DNA of 64,000 bases. It comes from Roseburia hominis A2-183 (GTDB lineage Bacteria; Bacillota; Clostridia; Lachnospirales; Lachnospiraceae). The stretch lies in NCBI RefSeq assembly GCF_000225345.1, contig NC_015977.1, positions 1,347,501-1,411,500 of the forward strand, written 5' to 3'. This document shows, piece by piece, positions 45,689 to 54,332 of this stretch (positions within the stretch are counted from its first letter, which is position 1; each line of letters starts with the position of its first letter). A program made the position numbers and the translations under genes. The notes under the pieces are model-generated. The model searched no databases. It saw only the letters and a list, made by a program, of their open reading frames with translations, and was not told where the DNA came from.

Positions 45689-46411
45689 ATGAAGAAAATT
45701 ATCACAATCGTAGCAGCAATGGTTCTTACATTCGCTGTAAGCACAACTGCATTTGCTGCACCGAGCGTAACCAACAATGCAACAAGTGGTACAACATCAG
45801 GCAGCGGTACCAGCACAAGCACATCCACTTCCACATCAAATGGAAGCGTAACTTATGTAAGAAATTTCAGCGCAGTAGCTGCAACGGCAACAGATGCAAA
45901 CGGCAATGCAATTGAGGTACAGGTAAAACAGCTGACCGCAGCCCAGGTAGCAGCGGCACAGGCAGCTGTAACAGCTCAGTTTGGACAGAATGTAGATGTG
46001 CTGGGAGCTGGCGACTATAGTGTTGCAGGCGCATCTGAGACCAACCCGGTTACACTGAAATTCTCTGTTGCTGTAAGTGCAGGAGATAATGTATGCATTT
46101 TACATCAGCATCATGACGGTAACTGGTATGTAGAGTCTGCAACAGCAGGAGATGGCGTTGTGACGGCAACCTTTACTTCCTTCTCCCCGATGGCAATTAT
46201 CCGCATTCCGGCTGCAACTGTTGCATCCAGTGATAACAATAATTACTCACCGGAATATTATGAGGCAATGAAGACTGGAAACGGTACTTCTGCCGGAACA
46301 ACAGCAGTGACCTCCCCGAAGACAGGTGAGGGCAGTGCGTTTGGCATTGCAGCACTTGCTGCAGTATGTGCATGTGCATGCGTGATCGTAAGAAGAAAGA
46401 AGATCGCATAA
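45689..46411 (+). CDS. secreted surface protein with SPKTG sortase signal
   Basis: 240 aa. Signal peptide 1-24 with AFA-A cleavage, then a low-complexity S/T/G region (about 30-52) and a compact beta-rich domain (about 53-180). A linker leads to SPKTG (209-213), a hydrophobic helix (about 216-233) and the basic tail RRKK. This is a complete cell-wall sorting signal of the non-LPXTG kind used by class B sortases. AAGGGAAG precedes the ATG. The gene ends the cluster and has a strong terminator. Its frequent GTA, GCA and ACA codons differ from the GC-rich neighbours. Ligand or function unknown. Confidence 0.85.
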   Translation: MKKIITIVAAMVLTFAVSTTAFAAPSVTNNATSGTTSGSGTSTSTSTSTSNGSVTYVRNFSAVAATATDANGNAIEVQVKQLTAAQVAAAQAAVTAQFGQNVDVLGAGDYSVAGASETNPVTLKFSVAVSAGDNVCILHQHHDGNWYVESATAGDGVVTATFTSFSPMAIIRIPAATVASSDNNNYSPEYYEAMKTGNGTSAGTTAVTSPKTGEGSAFGIAALAAVCACACVIVRRKKIA

Positions 46412-46448
46412 TTTAAGAAAGAAGAATAGTTCATTTTTGTGTGGGGAG

Positions 46449-46477
46449 AGAGACCGGCAGAGTGCCCGGTCTCTTTT
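46449..46477 (+). terminator. sortase-cluster terminator
   Basis: Perfect 9-bp stem AGAGACCGG / CCGGTCTCT (46449-46457 / 46466-46474) followed by TTTT including the last stem base. Confidence 0.85.
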
Positions 46478-46572
46478 ACTGTTTTCAAAACACTATGCGT
46501 TCCACATCATGGAACAAGGTTTTGAATTGTGAAATTGTGACAAAAAACAGCAAAAAGAGACGAAAATAATTG

Positions 46573-46600
46573 TTGCTATTTAGCAAAAGTATGATATTAT
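46573..46600 (+). promoter_or_regulatory. ppdK promoter
   Basis: TTGCTA (46573-46578), 16 nt, TATTAT (46595-46600), with a leader near 100 nt to the start. Confidence 0.5.
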
Positions 46601-46703
46601 AGATGTGTGCGTTTTGGGAGACGTACATTCGTTTGCGGAATTATGGCAGGGGTTGGCTCTGACATAGTTACATAGTAAGTATAGTTTAGGAGGAATTAGC
46701 AAA

Positions 46704-49340
46704 ATGGCGAACAAATGGGTTTATATGTTTAGCGAAGGCGACATGACCATGCGTAATCTGCTCGGTGGTAAGGGTGCCAACCTTGCAGAGATGACAAGCA
46801 TCGGACTTCCTGTACCACAGGGATTCACAATCACAACAGAGGCTTGTACGCAGTACTACGAGGATGGACGTAAGATCAACGACGAGATCATGGCGCAGGC
46901 TATGGAAGGCGTTAAGAAGATGGAGGAGATCAACGGTAAGAAATTCGGTGATCTGAAGAATCCGTTACTGGTATCGGTACGTTCCGGTGCGAGAGCTTCC
47001 ATGCCGGGTATGATGGACACCATCTTAAATCTTGGATTAAATGATGACGTAGTAGCAGCAATGATCGCAGGAAACCCGGATCCGGCATTCGAGCGTTTCG
47101 TATATGATTCCTACAGACGTTTCATTCAGATGTTCTCTGACGTCGTTATGGAAGTTGGTAAGAAGTATTTTGAGCAGCTCATCGATAAGATGAAAGAGGA
47201 GAAGGGTGTTCAGTACGACATCGACCTCACCGCTGCTGACTTAAAGACTCTGGCAGAGCAGTTCAAGGCTGAGTACAAGAATCAGCTGGGAACTGATTTC
47301 CCGTCAGATCCTGTAGAGCAGTTAAAGCTTGCAATCGAGGCTGTATTCCGTTCTTGGGACAACCCGCGTGCAAACGTATACCGTCGTGACAACGATATCC
47401 CGTATTCCTGGGGTACTGCAGTTAACGTAATGCCTATGGTATTCGGTAACTTAAACAACGAGTCTGGTACAGGTGTTGCATTCACCCGTGATCCGGCAAC
47501 CGGTGAGAACAAGCTTATGGGTGAGTTCTTAATCAATGCACAGGGCGAGGACGTTGTTGCAGGTGTCCGTACACCTATGCCGATCGCTCAGATGGAGCAG
47601 GAGTTCCCGGAGGCATACGCTGAGTTCTTAAAGGTTTGCGAGACTCTTGAGAACCATTACCATGATATGCAGGATATGGAGTTCACAGTAGAGAACAAGA
47701 AGCTCTACATGTTACAGTGCCGTAACGGTAAGAGAACAGCTCCGGCTGCATTAAAGATCGCTTGCGACCTCGTAGATGAGGGACACAAGACAGAGGAAGA
47801 GGCAGTATTGATGATCGACCCGCGTAACCTCGATACACTGCTTCATCCGCAGTTCGATGCTGCTGCATTAAAGGCTGCTACACCGATGGGCAAAGGTCTT
47901 GGAGCATCTCCTGGTGCTGCCTGCGGTAAGATCGTATTCACTGCAGAGGATGCAGAGGCTTGGAATGCAAGAGGAGAGAAGGTCGTATTAGTACGTCTTG
48001 AGACATCTCCGGAGGATATCACTGGTATGAAGGCTTCCCAGGGTATCTTAACCGTTCGTGGCGGTATGACATCTCACGCTGCCGTAGTTGCACGTGGTAT
48101 GGGTACCTGCTGTGTATCCGGATGCGGCGACATCGCTATGGACGAGGAGAATAAGAAGTTTACACTGGCCGGCAAAGAGTTCCATGAGGGAGACTGGATC
48201 TCCATCGACGGTACAACCGGTAATATCTATGATGGCGAGATCAAGACTGTTGACGCTACCATCGCAGGCGAGTTCGGACGTGTTATGGCATGGGCTGACA
48301 AGTACAGAACATTAAAGGTTCGTACCAATGCAGATACACCGGCAGACGCTAAGAAAGCTCGTGAGCTTGGCGCTGAGGGTATCGGACTTTGCCGTACAGA
48401 GCATATGTTCTTCGAGGAAGACAGAATTGCTGCATTCCGTGAGATGATCTGCTCTGATACCGTAGAGGAGAGAGAAGCTGCCCTTGATAAGATTCTTCCG
48501 TATCAGCAGGGTGACTTTGAGAAGTTATACGAAGCACTGGAAGGCTGCCCGGTAACCATTCGTTTCCTGGATCCGCCTCTTCATGAGTTCGTTCCGACAG
48601 AGGAAGCTGACATCGAGAAGCTTGCAAAAGCTCAGGGCAAGTCTGTTGAGACAATCAAGAACATCATCGCTTCTCTGCATGAGTTCAACCCGATGATGGG
48701 TCACAGAGGATGCCGTCTTGCAGTTACCTATCCGGAGATTGCAAAGATGCAGACAAAGGCTGTTATCCGTGCAGCAATCAACGTACAGAAGGCTCATCCG
48801 GACTGGACTGTAAAGCCGGAGATCATGATTCCGCTTGTATGCGAAGTAAAAGAGTTAAAGTATGTGAAGAAGGTTGTTGTTGATACTGCTGACGCTGAGA
48901 TTGCAGCAGCAGGTGTAAAGCTTGAGTATGAAGTAGGAACAATGATCGAGATCCCGAGAGCAGCTCTGACTGCAGACGAGATCGCAACAGAGGCTGATTT
49001 CTTCTGCTTCGGTACAAACGACCTGACACAGATGACATTCGGTTTCTCTCGTGATGATGCAGGTAAGTTCTTAAATGCTTACTATGATACCAAGATCTTC
49101 GAGAACGATCCGTTTGCAAAACTGGATCAGACAGGTGTCGGCAAGCTGATGGATATGGCAATCAAGCTTGGCAAGCCGGTAAATCCGAAGCTTCATGTAG
49201 GTATCTGTGGAGAGCACGGTGGAGATCCTTCTTCCGTAGAGTTCTGCCACAAGATCGGTCTGGATTATGTATCCTGCTCACCGTTCCGTGTGCCGATCGC
49301 TCGTCTTGCAGCAGCACAGGCAGCAATCGCAAACAAATAA
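46704..49340 (+). CDS. ppdK: pyruvate, phosphate dikinase
   Basis: 878 aa, full length. The order is an N-terminal ATP-grasp domain (LLGGKGANLAEMTSIGLPVPQGFTI is split by few changes from the family), the phosphohistidine domain with GGMTSHAAVVARGMG, and the C-terminal PEP/pyruvate barrel with catalytic Cys in VGICGEHGG. It interconverts pyruvate, ATP and phosphate with PEP, AMP and pyrophosphate, a central step in clostridial glycolysis and gluconeogenesis. Strong AGGAGG, and a marked preference for CGT, GAG and AAG codons, suggests very high expression. Monocistronic. Confidence 0.97.
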   Translation: MANKWVYMFSEGDMTMRNLLGGKGANLAEMTSIGLPVPQGFTITTEACTQYYEDGRKINDEIMAQAMEGVKKMEEINGKKFGDLKNPLLVSVRSGARASMPGMMDTILNLGLNDDVVAAMIAGNPDPAFERFVYDSYRRFIQMFSDVVMEVGKKYFEQLIDKMKEEKGVQYDIDLTAADLKTLAEQFKAEYKNQLGTDFPSDPVEQLKLAIEAVFRSWDNPRANVYRRDNDIPYSWGTAVNVMPMVFGNLNNESGTGVAFTRDPATGENKLMGEFLINAQGEDVVAGVRTPMPIAQMEQEFPEAYAEFLKVCETLENHYHDMQDMEFTVENKKLYMLQCRNGKRTAPAALKIACDLVDEGHKTEEEAVLMIDPRNLDTLLHPQFDAAALKAATPMGKGLGASPGAACGKIVFTAEDAEAWNARGEKVVLVRLETSPEDITGMKASQGILTVRGGMTSHAAVVARGMGTCCVSGCGDIAMDEENKKFTLAGKEFHEGDWISIDGTTGNIYDGEIKTVDATIAGEFGRVMAWADKYRTLKVRTNADTPADAKKARELGAEGIGLCRTEHMFFEEDRIAAFREMICSDTVEEREAALDKILPYQQGDFEKLYEALEGCPVTIRFLDPPLHEFVPTEEADIEKLAKAQGKSVETIKNIIASLHEFNPMMGHRGCRLAVTYPEIAKMQTKAVIRAAINVQKAHPDWTVKPEIMIPLVCEVKELKYVKKVVVDTADAEIAAAGVKLEYEVGTMIEIPRAALTADEIATEADFFCFGTNDLTQMTFGFSRDDAGKFLNAYYDTKIFENDPFAKLDQTGVGKLMDMAIKLGKPVNPKLHVGICGEHGGDPSSVEFCHKIGLDYVSCSPFRVPIARLAAAQAAIANK

Positions 49341-49383
49341 ATCATATGCGTTATTTTTAGGAGAAGGTAATGTATAGATAGGG

Positions 49384-49423
49384 AAAAGGACAGTCACACA
49401 TGTATGTGTGTGGCTGTCCTTTT
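49384..49423 (+). terminator. ppdK terminator
   Basis: 17-bp stem with one wobble (49384-49400 / 49407-49423), TGTATG loop, ending in TTTT. Confidence 0.9.
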
Positions 49424-49437
49424 GCGCTTTTGCTATA

Positions 49438-49466
49438 TTGACTTTTTCTAAAATGAGAAATATAAT
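49438..49466 (+). promoter_or_regulatory. promoter of the MepA-like MATE gene
   Basis: TTGACT (49438-49443), 17 nt, TATAAT (49461-49466), +1 near 49473. Confidence 0.8.
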
Positions 49467-49473
49467 AAGGATC

Positions 49474-49607
49474 AAACGAGTAGCAGACTAGCGTAAATCC
49501 AGTTTTGCTACTCGTTTTTCTGTTTTTAAAATAAATATCATGCCATAAAGAAGTGTGTAGCTTATCAGCGTAAGTCCAGCTTATGAGATAGGTACACATT
49601 TTTTTTT
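49474..49607 (+). ncRNA. tandem terminator leader, candidate guanidine-IV (mepA) riboswitch
   Basis: Two terminator-like hairpins stand between +1 and the MATE gene. The first has a perfect 12-bp stem (49474-49485 / 49506-49517) and a short T run. The second has stem pieces 49554-49559/49593-49598 and 49563-49566/49587-49590 followed by nine T. Each loop region carries the motif AGCGTAARTCCAG (49490-49502 and 49567-49579), and the repeat unit starts with TAGC at 49481 and 49558. Repetition of a conserved loop in two terminators before an exporter gene suggests a ligand-sensing switch. The guanidine-IV class is known upstream of MATE genes in clostridia; the exact match to its consensus is not verified. 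Confidence 0.5.
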
Positions 49608-49631
49608 GTGCGGAAAAACAAGGAGGATTAT

Positions 49632-50999
49632 ATGACAGAGAGTAACAAGATGAAGGAAATGCCGGTAAAGAAGCTTATGGTGCAGATGGGAATACCGATG
49701 ATCTTATCCATGGCATTGCAGGCTGTCTACAATATTGTGGACAGCGCCTTTGTCGGAAACATGAAAGTGGGGAGTGAGGCGGCATTAAATGCACTTACGC
49801 TGGTGTTCCCGGTTCAAATGCTTATGGTGGCAGTTGGAATCGGAACGGGTGTGGGGACAAATGCACTTTTGGCAAGGACACTCGGGCAGGGAAATACAAA
49901 AAAGGCAGCGAAGGTTGCAGGCAACAGTTTATTCCTCGGAGGAATCATTTATGCAGTATGCCTGTTGTTTGGAATTGCCGGAGTGAAGGCATATATTTCC
50001 TCACAGACGGTTGATCCGGAAGTAATTTCGATGGGAACAAGCTATCTTAGAATATGCTGCGTGATTTCCTTTGGAATTATCTTCTTTTCTTTATTTGAAA
50101 AGTTATTGCAGGCAACCGGACGTTCTTTATATTCGACCATCGGTCAGGTTGTGGGAGCCGTGATCAATATCATTCTTGATCCGGTTATGATCTATGGTAT
50201 CGGACCGGTTCCTGAAATGGGAGTAAAAGGCGCAGCCTACGCGACGGTGATCGGTCAGGTGGCGTCTGCGGTATTGCTGTTTTTGTTCCATATGAAATTG
50301 AATCAGGAATTTGAGCATGGAGTGGAGTACATGAAGCCGGATGCCGGTATCATAAAAGAAATCTATGCGATCGGACTTCCGGCAATCATTGCGCAGGCGC
50401 TGATGTCGATCATGGTTTATGTGATGAACTTGATTCTGAAGTTCAGCCCTTCTGCACAGACCGCATACGGACTGTTCTATAAAGTCCAGCAGTTTGTGTT
50501 GTTCTTAGCATTCGGACTCAGAGATGCAATTACACCCATTATTGCTTTTGCTTATGGAATGGGAAGCAAAAAGAGAATCAAGGACGGAATAAAATATGGT
50601 CTCCTGTATACAACGGCGCTGATGATTTTTGGTATCATTATCACGGAAGTGTTCCCGGGAGCATTTGCGACACTGTTTAATGCCGGGCAATCCAGAGAAT
50701 ATTTTATTGGAGCGATGCGGATTATCTCCATCAGCTTTATCTTTGCCGGAATCAATGTGGCATATCAGGGCATTTATCAGGCTTTGGACGGAGGTATCGA
50801 GTCACTGGTGATTTCGCTGCTCAGACAGCTTGTCATCATATTGCCGCTGGCAGGAATTTTTTCAATCTTTGCAAGAAACGGTCAGATGGGCATCTCACTG
50901 ATCTGGTGGGCATTTCCGATCACGGAGATGATAGCGTGTCTGGTGGGCTATGTATTTTTAAAGAGAATCAGAAAAAATAAAGTGGAGCGTTTAAGTTAG
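49632..50999 (+). CDS. MATE family exporter, MepA-like
   Basis: 455 aa from the ATG at 49632 with AGGAGG upstream. Twelve membrane helices in two halves; [13 protein letters not shown] in the first half is the usual MATE signature. MATE carriers export cationic compounds using Na+ or H+. The two-terminator leader suggests the expression is induced by a ligand. It ends 12 nt before the cytidylate-kinase-like gene and is probably co-transcribed with it. Confidence 0.93.
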   Translation: MTESNKMKEMPVKKLMVQMGIPMILSMALQAVYNIVDSAFVGNMKVGSEAALNALTLVFPVQMLMVAVGIGTGVGTNALLARTLGQGNTKKAAKVAGNSLFLGGIIYAVCLLFGIAGVKAYISSQTVDPEVISMGTSYLRICCVISFGIIFFSLFEKLLQATGRSLYSTIGQVVGAVINIILDPVMIYGIGPVPEMGVKGAAYATVIGQVASAVLLFLFHMKLNQEFEHGVEYMKPDAGIIKEIYAIGLPAIIAQALMSIMVYVMNLILKFSPSAQTAYGLFYKVQQFVLFLAFGLRDAITPIIAFAYGMGSKKRIKDGIKYGLLYTTALMIFGIIITEVFPGAFATLFNAGQSREYFIGAMRIISISFIFAGINVAYQGIYQALDGGIESLVISLLRQLVIILPLAGIFSIFARNGQMGISLIWWAFPITEMIACLVGYVFLKRIRKNKVERLS

Positions 51000-51011
51000 G
51001 GAGGAATTGAG

Positions 51012-51641
51012 ATGGCAAAAAGAATCATTACAATCAGCAGAGAATTCGGAAGCGGCGGTCGTTTTATCGGCGAAGAAGTGGCAAAGAAGCTTGGAATTGC
51101 CTATTACGATAAGGATATCATCGGTCAGATTGCAGAGAAGTCAGGATTTTCTACGGAGTACATAAAGGAAAATGCGGAACTCTCTCCAAAGAAGGGTTTG
51201 TTTGGCTATGCTTTTGCCGGACGCGACCTTACCGGAAAATCCGTGGAAGATATGGTGTACGAAGCGCAGAGAAAGGTGATTCTGGAGATCGCAGAAAAGG
51301 AGAGCTGCGTCATTATAGGAAGAAATGCAGATTTTATTTTGAAGGACAGAGAGGATGTGCTGAATGTATTTATACACGGCGATATGCCGGAAAAAGTGCA
51401 GCGCATCTGCAGACTGTACCATGTCAACGAAGGCGAGGCAGCTAAAATGATGGCGGATATTGATAAGAGGCGTATGACAAATTATCGTTTTTACACGGAG
51501 CAGAAATGGGGAATGGCGGGCAATTATACACTGTCTATGAACAGCTCCAGGCTGGGGTATGAGATGTGTGAGAAAATGATTATGGATTGTACAAAAGCTG
51601 GCGTTGCGCACTCTTGTATTTGTACGTCTCAGGTTTTATAA
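51012..51641 (+). CDS. cytidylate kinase-like protein
   Basis: 209 aa. ITISREFGSGGRFIGEEVAKKLGI carries the nucleotide-binding P-loop variant of the Cytidylate_kin2 family, and VIIGRNADFILKD and the RMTNYRFYTEQKWG block are conserved there. Such proteins are common beside MATE genes in Lachnospiraceae; the real substrate is uncertain. GGGAGGAATTG upstream of the ATG. The last residues (AHSCICTSQVL) look unusual, and the gene borders a degraded flavodoxin sequence, so the C-terminus may have been altered by that rearrangement. Confidence 0.85.
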   Translation: MAKRIITISREFGSGGRFIGEEVAKKLGIAYYDKDIIGQIAEKSGFSTEYIKENAELSPKKGLFGYAFAGRDLTGKSVEDMVYEAQRKVILEIAEKESCVIIGRNADFILKDREDVLNVFIHGDMPEKVQRICRLYHVNEGEAAKMMADIDKRRMTNYRFYTEQKWGMAGNYTLSMNSSRLGYEMCEKMIMDCTKAGVAHSCICTSQVL

Positions 51642-51800
51642 TGCCCTGCAGGACGATATCTTCTTGTTGTAACACCGGCCTATGCGTGGAGAATTCCAAG
51701 AATTGTGAGAGACTGGATGATCGGCACCGAATTTAAAGATGTCAGGCAGGTATGGCTGTGACCGGGAGATTTGCGGGGAACCGGGCGCTGGCGGCGGTGG
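51642..51800 (+). pseudogene. remnant of an EFR1-type flavodoxin/ferredoxin gene
   Basis: The frame starting right after a TAA at 51639 reads RYLLVVTPAYAWRIPRIVRD and then WMIGTEFKDVRQVWL before a TGA at 51759. VVTPxYAWRIPRxVRDW followed by TEFxG is the flavodoxin core of EFR1-family ferrodoxins. After the TGA the similarity seems to continue in another frame (TGRFAGNRAL at about 51761). Both ends of the gene, including the N-terminal FMN loop, are absent. It is a decayed fragment wedged between converging genes. Confidence 0.65.
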
Positions 51801-51865
51801 GAAGCTGCCAGCGTCCGGTCGGCATATTTGTAAGCATATTCTGGTTATCTGCTATTTTGCAGATT

Positions 51866-52639
51866 TTACAACAAGGAAAACGCCAGCACGACGATGCCAA
51901 GGACTACAAGAATGACACCGGTTGCACGGTTTAACGTCTTTGGTGTGGCCTTATTGGCGAATACGGATGCGATTCTCGCCCAGAGGAACGTGAACACCAC
52001 GCACAGAAGAAAGATTGTCCAGTCGGGAGCGCCGCCGATGGCAAAGTGCGACACGGCTCCGGTGAGAGCGGTGAAAGTCATGATAAATACGCTCGTGCCA
52101 ACCGCAGTTTTTAACTCATAGCCCAGCACAGAGGTTAAAATTAAGAGCATCATCATGCCGCCTCCGGCACCGATGAAACCGCAGATAAATCCGATGATCA
52201 CGCCGCAGACAACCGACTGGATGGCACGTTTTTTTGTGGAGACCTGCGCCATGGATTCTTTTGTCGTCATGACAGGTTTTACGATGAACTTGATGCCGAG
52301 AAGAAACGTCATGAAGACGGAAAAATTCCCCATGGTGGTGGACGGGACAAGGCTTGAGATGTAGCTTCCGATGACGGTGAAGATTAAGACGCTCACCATC
52401 ATAATCACTCCGTTGCGGATATCCAGATTTTTGTTTTTACCATAGACGTAGGCGGAGACGGCGCTTGCAAGCACGTCGGAGGAGAGGGCGATGCCGACTG
52501 CCATATAGGGGTCGACATCCAGAAAAGTGATTAACATCGGGCTGATGACGGCGGCTGCGCTCATTCCGGCGAAGCCGGTGCCGAGTCCGGCGCCCATGCC
52601 GGCAAAAAAGGTGACGAGTATCGTGAATAATAATGTCAT
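51866..52639 (-). CDS. TauE/SafE family anion exporter
   Basis: 257 aa with about eight membrane helices. GAGLGTGFAGMSAAAVISPML and IGFICGFIGAGGGMMMLL are the two glycine-rich repeats of the family. Members move sulfite, sulfoacetate or similar organic anions; the substrate here is unknown. It lies 1 nt behind the MarR gene on the minus strand, so the two form an operon and the regulator probably responds to the exported compound. Confidence 0.92.
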   Translation of the reverse strand: MTLLFTILVTFFAGMGAGLGTGFAGMSAAAVISPMLITFLDVDPYMAVGIALSSDVLASAVSAYVYGKNKNLDIRNGVIMMVSVLIFTVIGSYISSLVPSTTMGNFSVFMTFLLGIKFIVKPVMTTKESMAQVSTKKRAIQSVVCGVIIGFICGFIGAGGGMMMLLILTSVLGYELKTAVGTSVFIMTFTALTGAVSHFAIGGAPDWTIFLLCVVFTFLWARIASVFANKATPKTLNRATGVILVVLGIVVLAFSLL

Positions 52640-52640
52640 A

Positions 52641-53075
52641 TCAGTGTTCCTCCTCTAACATGTGATCCAGATTCTGCTCCATCTGGTGAATACTTTCTGC
52701 GAGCTGCTTTCTGGCAGCGTCGTCGATGTGCGCCAGAAGACTGTTCATAAAGCGGTTCTGAAGTGTGCGCCCCTGTTCGATGACAGCGCCGGCTTTGTCT
52801 GTGCAGAGCAGATGGGTCTTCCTGCGGTCGTCTGTGTCCGCCTCACGCCGCAGATAACCTTCACCGACAAGCTTGTCTACGTTGATCGATACGAGGTTGG
52901 CTTTGATCTTGCGGACTTCCACAATATCGCGTGCGGTGGTATATTCTGGGTTGTTCGCCAGAAACATCAGAATATCGAACGCGGTCTGTGGGAGATTCAG
53001 TTCGTGACACAAAGGTCTGCATACAGCACTGTAGGCAGCCGATAGTTTCATGGTAAATTCAATACCGGTATTCAT
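52641..53075 (-). CDS. MarR family transcriptional regulator
   Basis: 144 aa. The winged helix spans about 45-110: TTARDIVEVRKIKANLVSIN is the recognition region and GYLRREADTDDRRKTHLLCT the wing with the DxRR signature. Dimerisation helices are at both ends. AAGGAG precedes the start. It is first in an operon with the TauE-type exporter, and a long palindrome upstream is the likely autoregulatory operator. Confidence 0.93.
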   Translation of the reverse strand: MNTGIEFTMKLSAAYSAVCRPLCHELNLPQTAFDILMFLANNPEYTTARDIVEVRKIKANLVSINVDKLVGEGYLRREADTDDRRKTHLLCTDKAGAVIEQGRTLQNRFMNSLLAHIDDAARKQLAESIHQMEQNLDHMLEEEH

Positions 53076-53151
53076 AGGTAAATGCTCCTTTCAATGGGAT
53101 AAAATAATACTTCACGCATGTAATATTCATATTGATATGTCTTGCATATAT

Positions 53152-53190
53152 ATATACTTCAAATATGAATGATTCATATGTGAAGTATAT
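53152..53190. promoter_or_regulatory. probable MarR operator
   Basis: Inverted repeat with 19-bp arms and one mismatch (53152-53170 / 53172-53190), centred at 53171. Its outer part ACTTCA...TGAAGT recurs as a half site ACTTCACGCATG at 53110-53121 nearer the marR start, consistent with more than one bound dimer. The region 53100-53200 is strongly AT-rich. Confidence 0.7.
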
Positions 53191-53226
53191 TAACACGACA
53201 CATACGGATTGTAAAGAGAAACATAT

Positions 53227-53316
53227 TTGACAAATTCCGGATTCCGGTGTTACAATAGGATACGGAAAAGAGCGTTAGCATATTATATTCGTATAATCTG
53301 CTGGTGCTCTTTTTTT
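53227..53316 (+). promoter_or_regulatory. YitT promoter followed at once by a terminator hairpin
   Basis: TTGACA (53227-53232), 18 nt, TACAAT (53251-53256). From 53266 a near-perfect stem of about 22 bp with a TTCG loop (53266-53287 / 53292-53313) runs into a T run to 53316. No plus-strand gene lies upstream, so the terminator must act on transcripts from this promoter: attenuation or a very short RNA. Confidence 0.7.
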
Positions 53317-53352
53317 GTGTTGTGGAGACACTCGCATGCAAAGGAAGGATGA

Positions 53353-54255
53353 ATGAAAATGAAAAAAGAAGATAGAGAGATATTTTTAAAACAGATATTC
53401 TGGGAGGTTGTGGGAAGTGCGTTTATCGCTGGCGGTATTTACAATTTTGCGGTGCAGGCGGGATTTCCGATGACCGGATTTTCCGGTATCTCGATCATTT
53501 TATATCAGCTGTTCGGTGTGCCGGTTGGATTTTCCACGATACTGCTGAATATACCGGTGGCAATATTATGCTATCGTCTGCTGGGAAGACATTTTTTCTT
53601 CAGCTCACTGCGCTGTATGCTGATTTCTTCTCTGATGATTGACTATGTTGCGCCGCTGCTCCCGGTTTACTCGGGAGACCGTCTGCTTGCGGCACTCTGT
53701 ACCGGTGTGTTTGCCGGACTGGGATATGCGGTGATTTACATGCAGAATTCCTCGACCGGTGGTTCCGACTTTATTATTATGGCAGTCAAGAATCTGAAAC
53801 CATACTGGTCTGTCGGGAAAATTTCGTTCGTGACGGATGTGATCATCATTCTTCTGGGCGGATTTCTGCTTCGGGATGTGGATGGAATTATCTACGGAAT
53901 GATTGTGAGTTTTCTGCTGGCAATCGTGGTCGACAAGCTGATGTACGGCATCAATTCCGGGAAAATGACACTTGTCGTGACAGAGCATGGAAAGGAGATC
54001 TGCGATGTGATCGATTCCTGCTGCGGCCGCGGCTCTACGATATTACAGGGACAGGGCGGTTACCGCTGTGACAACAAACAGGTCGTGATGTGCGTGTGCA
54101 ACAACAAAGAGATGTATCTGCTTCAGCATGCTGTTAAGGAGGCAGACCCGGCATCGTTTATGATTATATTGGAGTCCAATGAAGTGCACGGAGAGGGCTT
54201 CCGCACCATCAGGATCGGAGAGGGTGAGACGCAGGCAAAGAACAGCGCGGTTTGA
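53353..54255 (+). CDS. YitT family membrane protein (DUF161/DUF2179)
   Basis: 300 aa. Five to six membrane helices are followed by a cytosolic DUF2179 domain (about 215-290, TLVVTEHGKEICDVIDS and GRGSTILQGQGGY). AGFPMTGFSGISIILYQLFGVPVGF and NSSTGGSDFI are typical of the family. The function is unsettled. The start may be the ATG at 53353 or that at 53359, six nt later. Preceded by an attenuator-like hairpin. Confidence 0.92.
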   Translation: MKMKKEDREIFLKQIFWEVVGSAFIAGGIYNFAVQAGFPMTGFSGISIILYQLFGVPVGFSTILLNIPVAILCYRLLGRHFFFSSLRCMLISSLMIDYVAPLLPVYSGDRLLAALCTGVFAGLGYAVIYMQNSSTGGSDFIIMAVKNLKPYWSVGKISFVTDVIIILLGGFLLRDVDGIIYGMIVSFLLAIVVDKLMYGINSGKMTLVVTEHGKEICDVIDSCCGRGSTILQGQGGYRCDNKQVVMCVCNNKEMYLLQHAVKEADPASFMIILESNEVHGEGFRTIRIGEGETQAKNSAV

Positions 54256-54280
54256 TTCCGTAGGAAATTTGTGCTATAAT
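54252..54280 (+). promoter_or_regulatory. promoter of the GNAT gene
   Basis: TTGATT (54252-54257), 17 nt, TATAAT (54275-54280). The -35 overlaps the YitT stop. Confidence 0.75.
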
Positions 54281-54332
54281 CTTGTTTTATGGTATAAAAG
54301 TAAGTAAGAAAGAATCAGCCGGGAGAGAGAAC

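Noticed and set aside
51781..51815. CGCTGGC/GCCAGCG hairpin as terminator of the MATE-kinase transcript
   Set aside because: Seven-base perfect stem but several mismatches around it and no T run; it may still be a weak end signal.
51752..51934. 60-codon plus-strand frame
   Set aside because: It begins inside the flavodoxin remnant and runs into the convergent TauE gene; best explained as decayed sequence.
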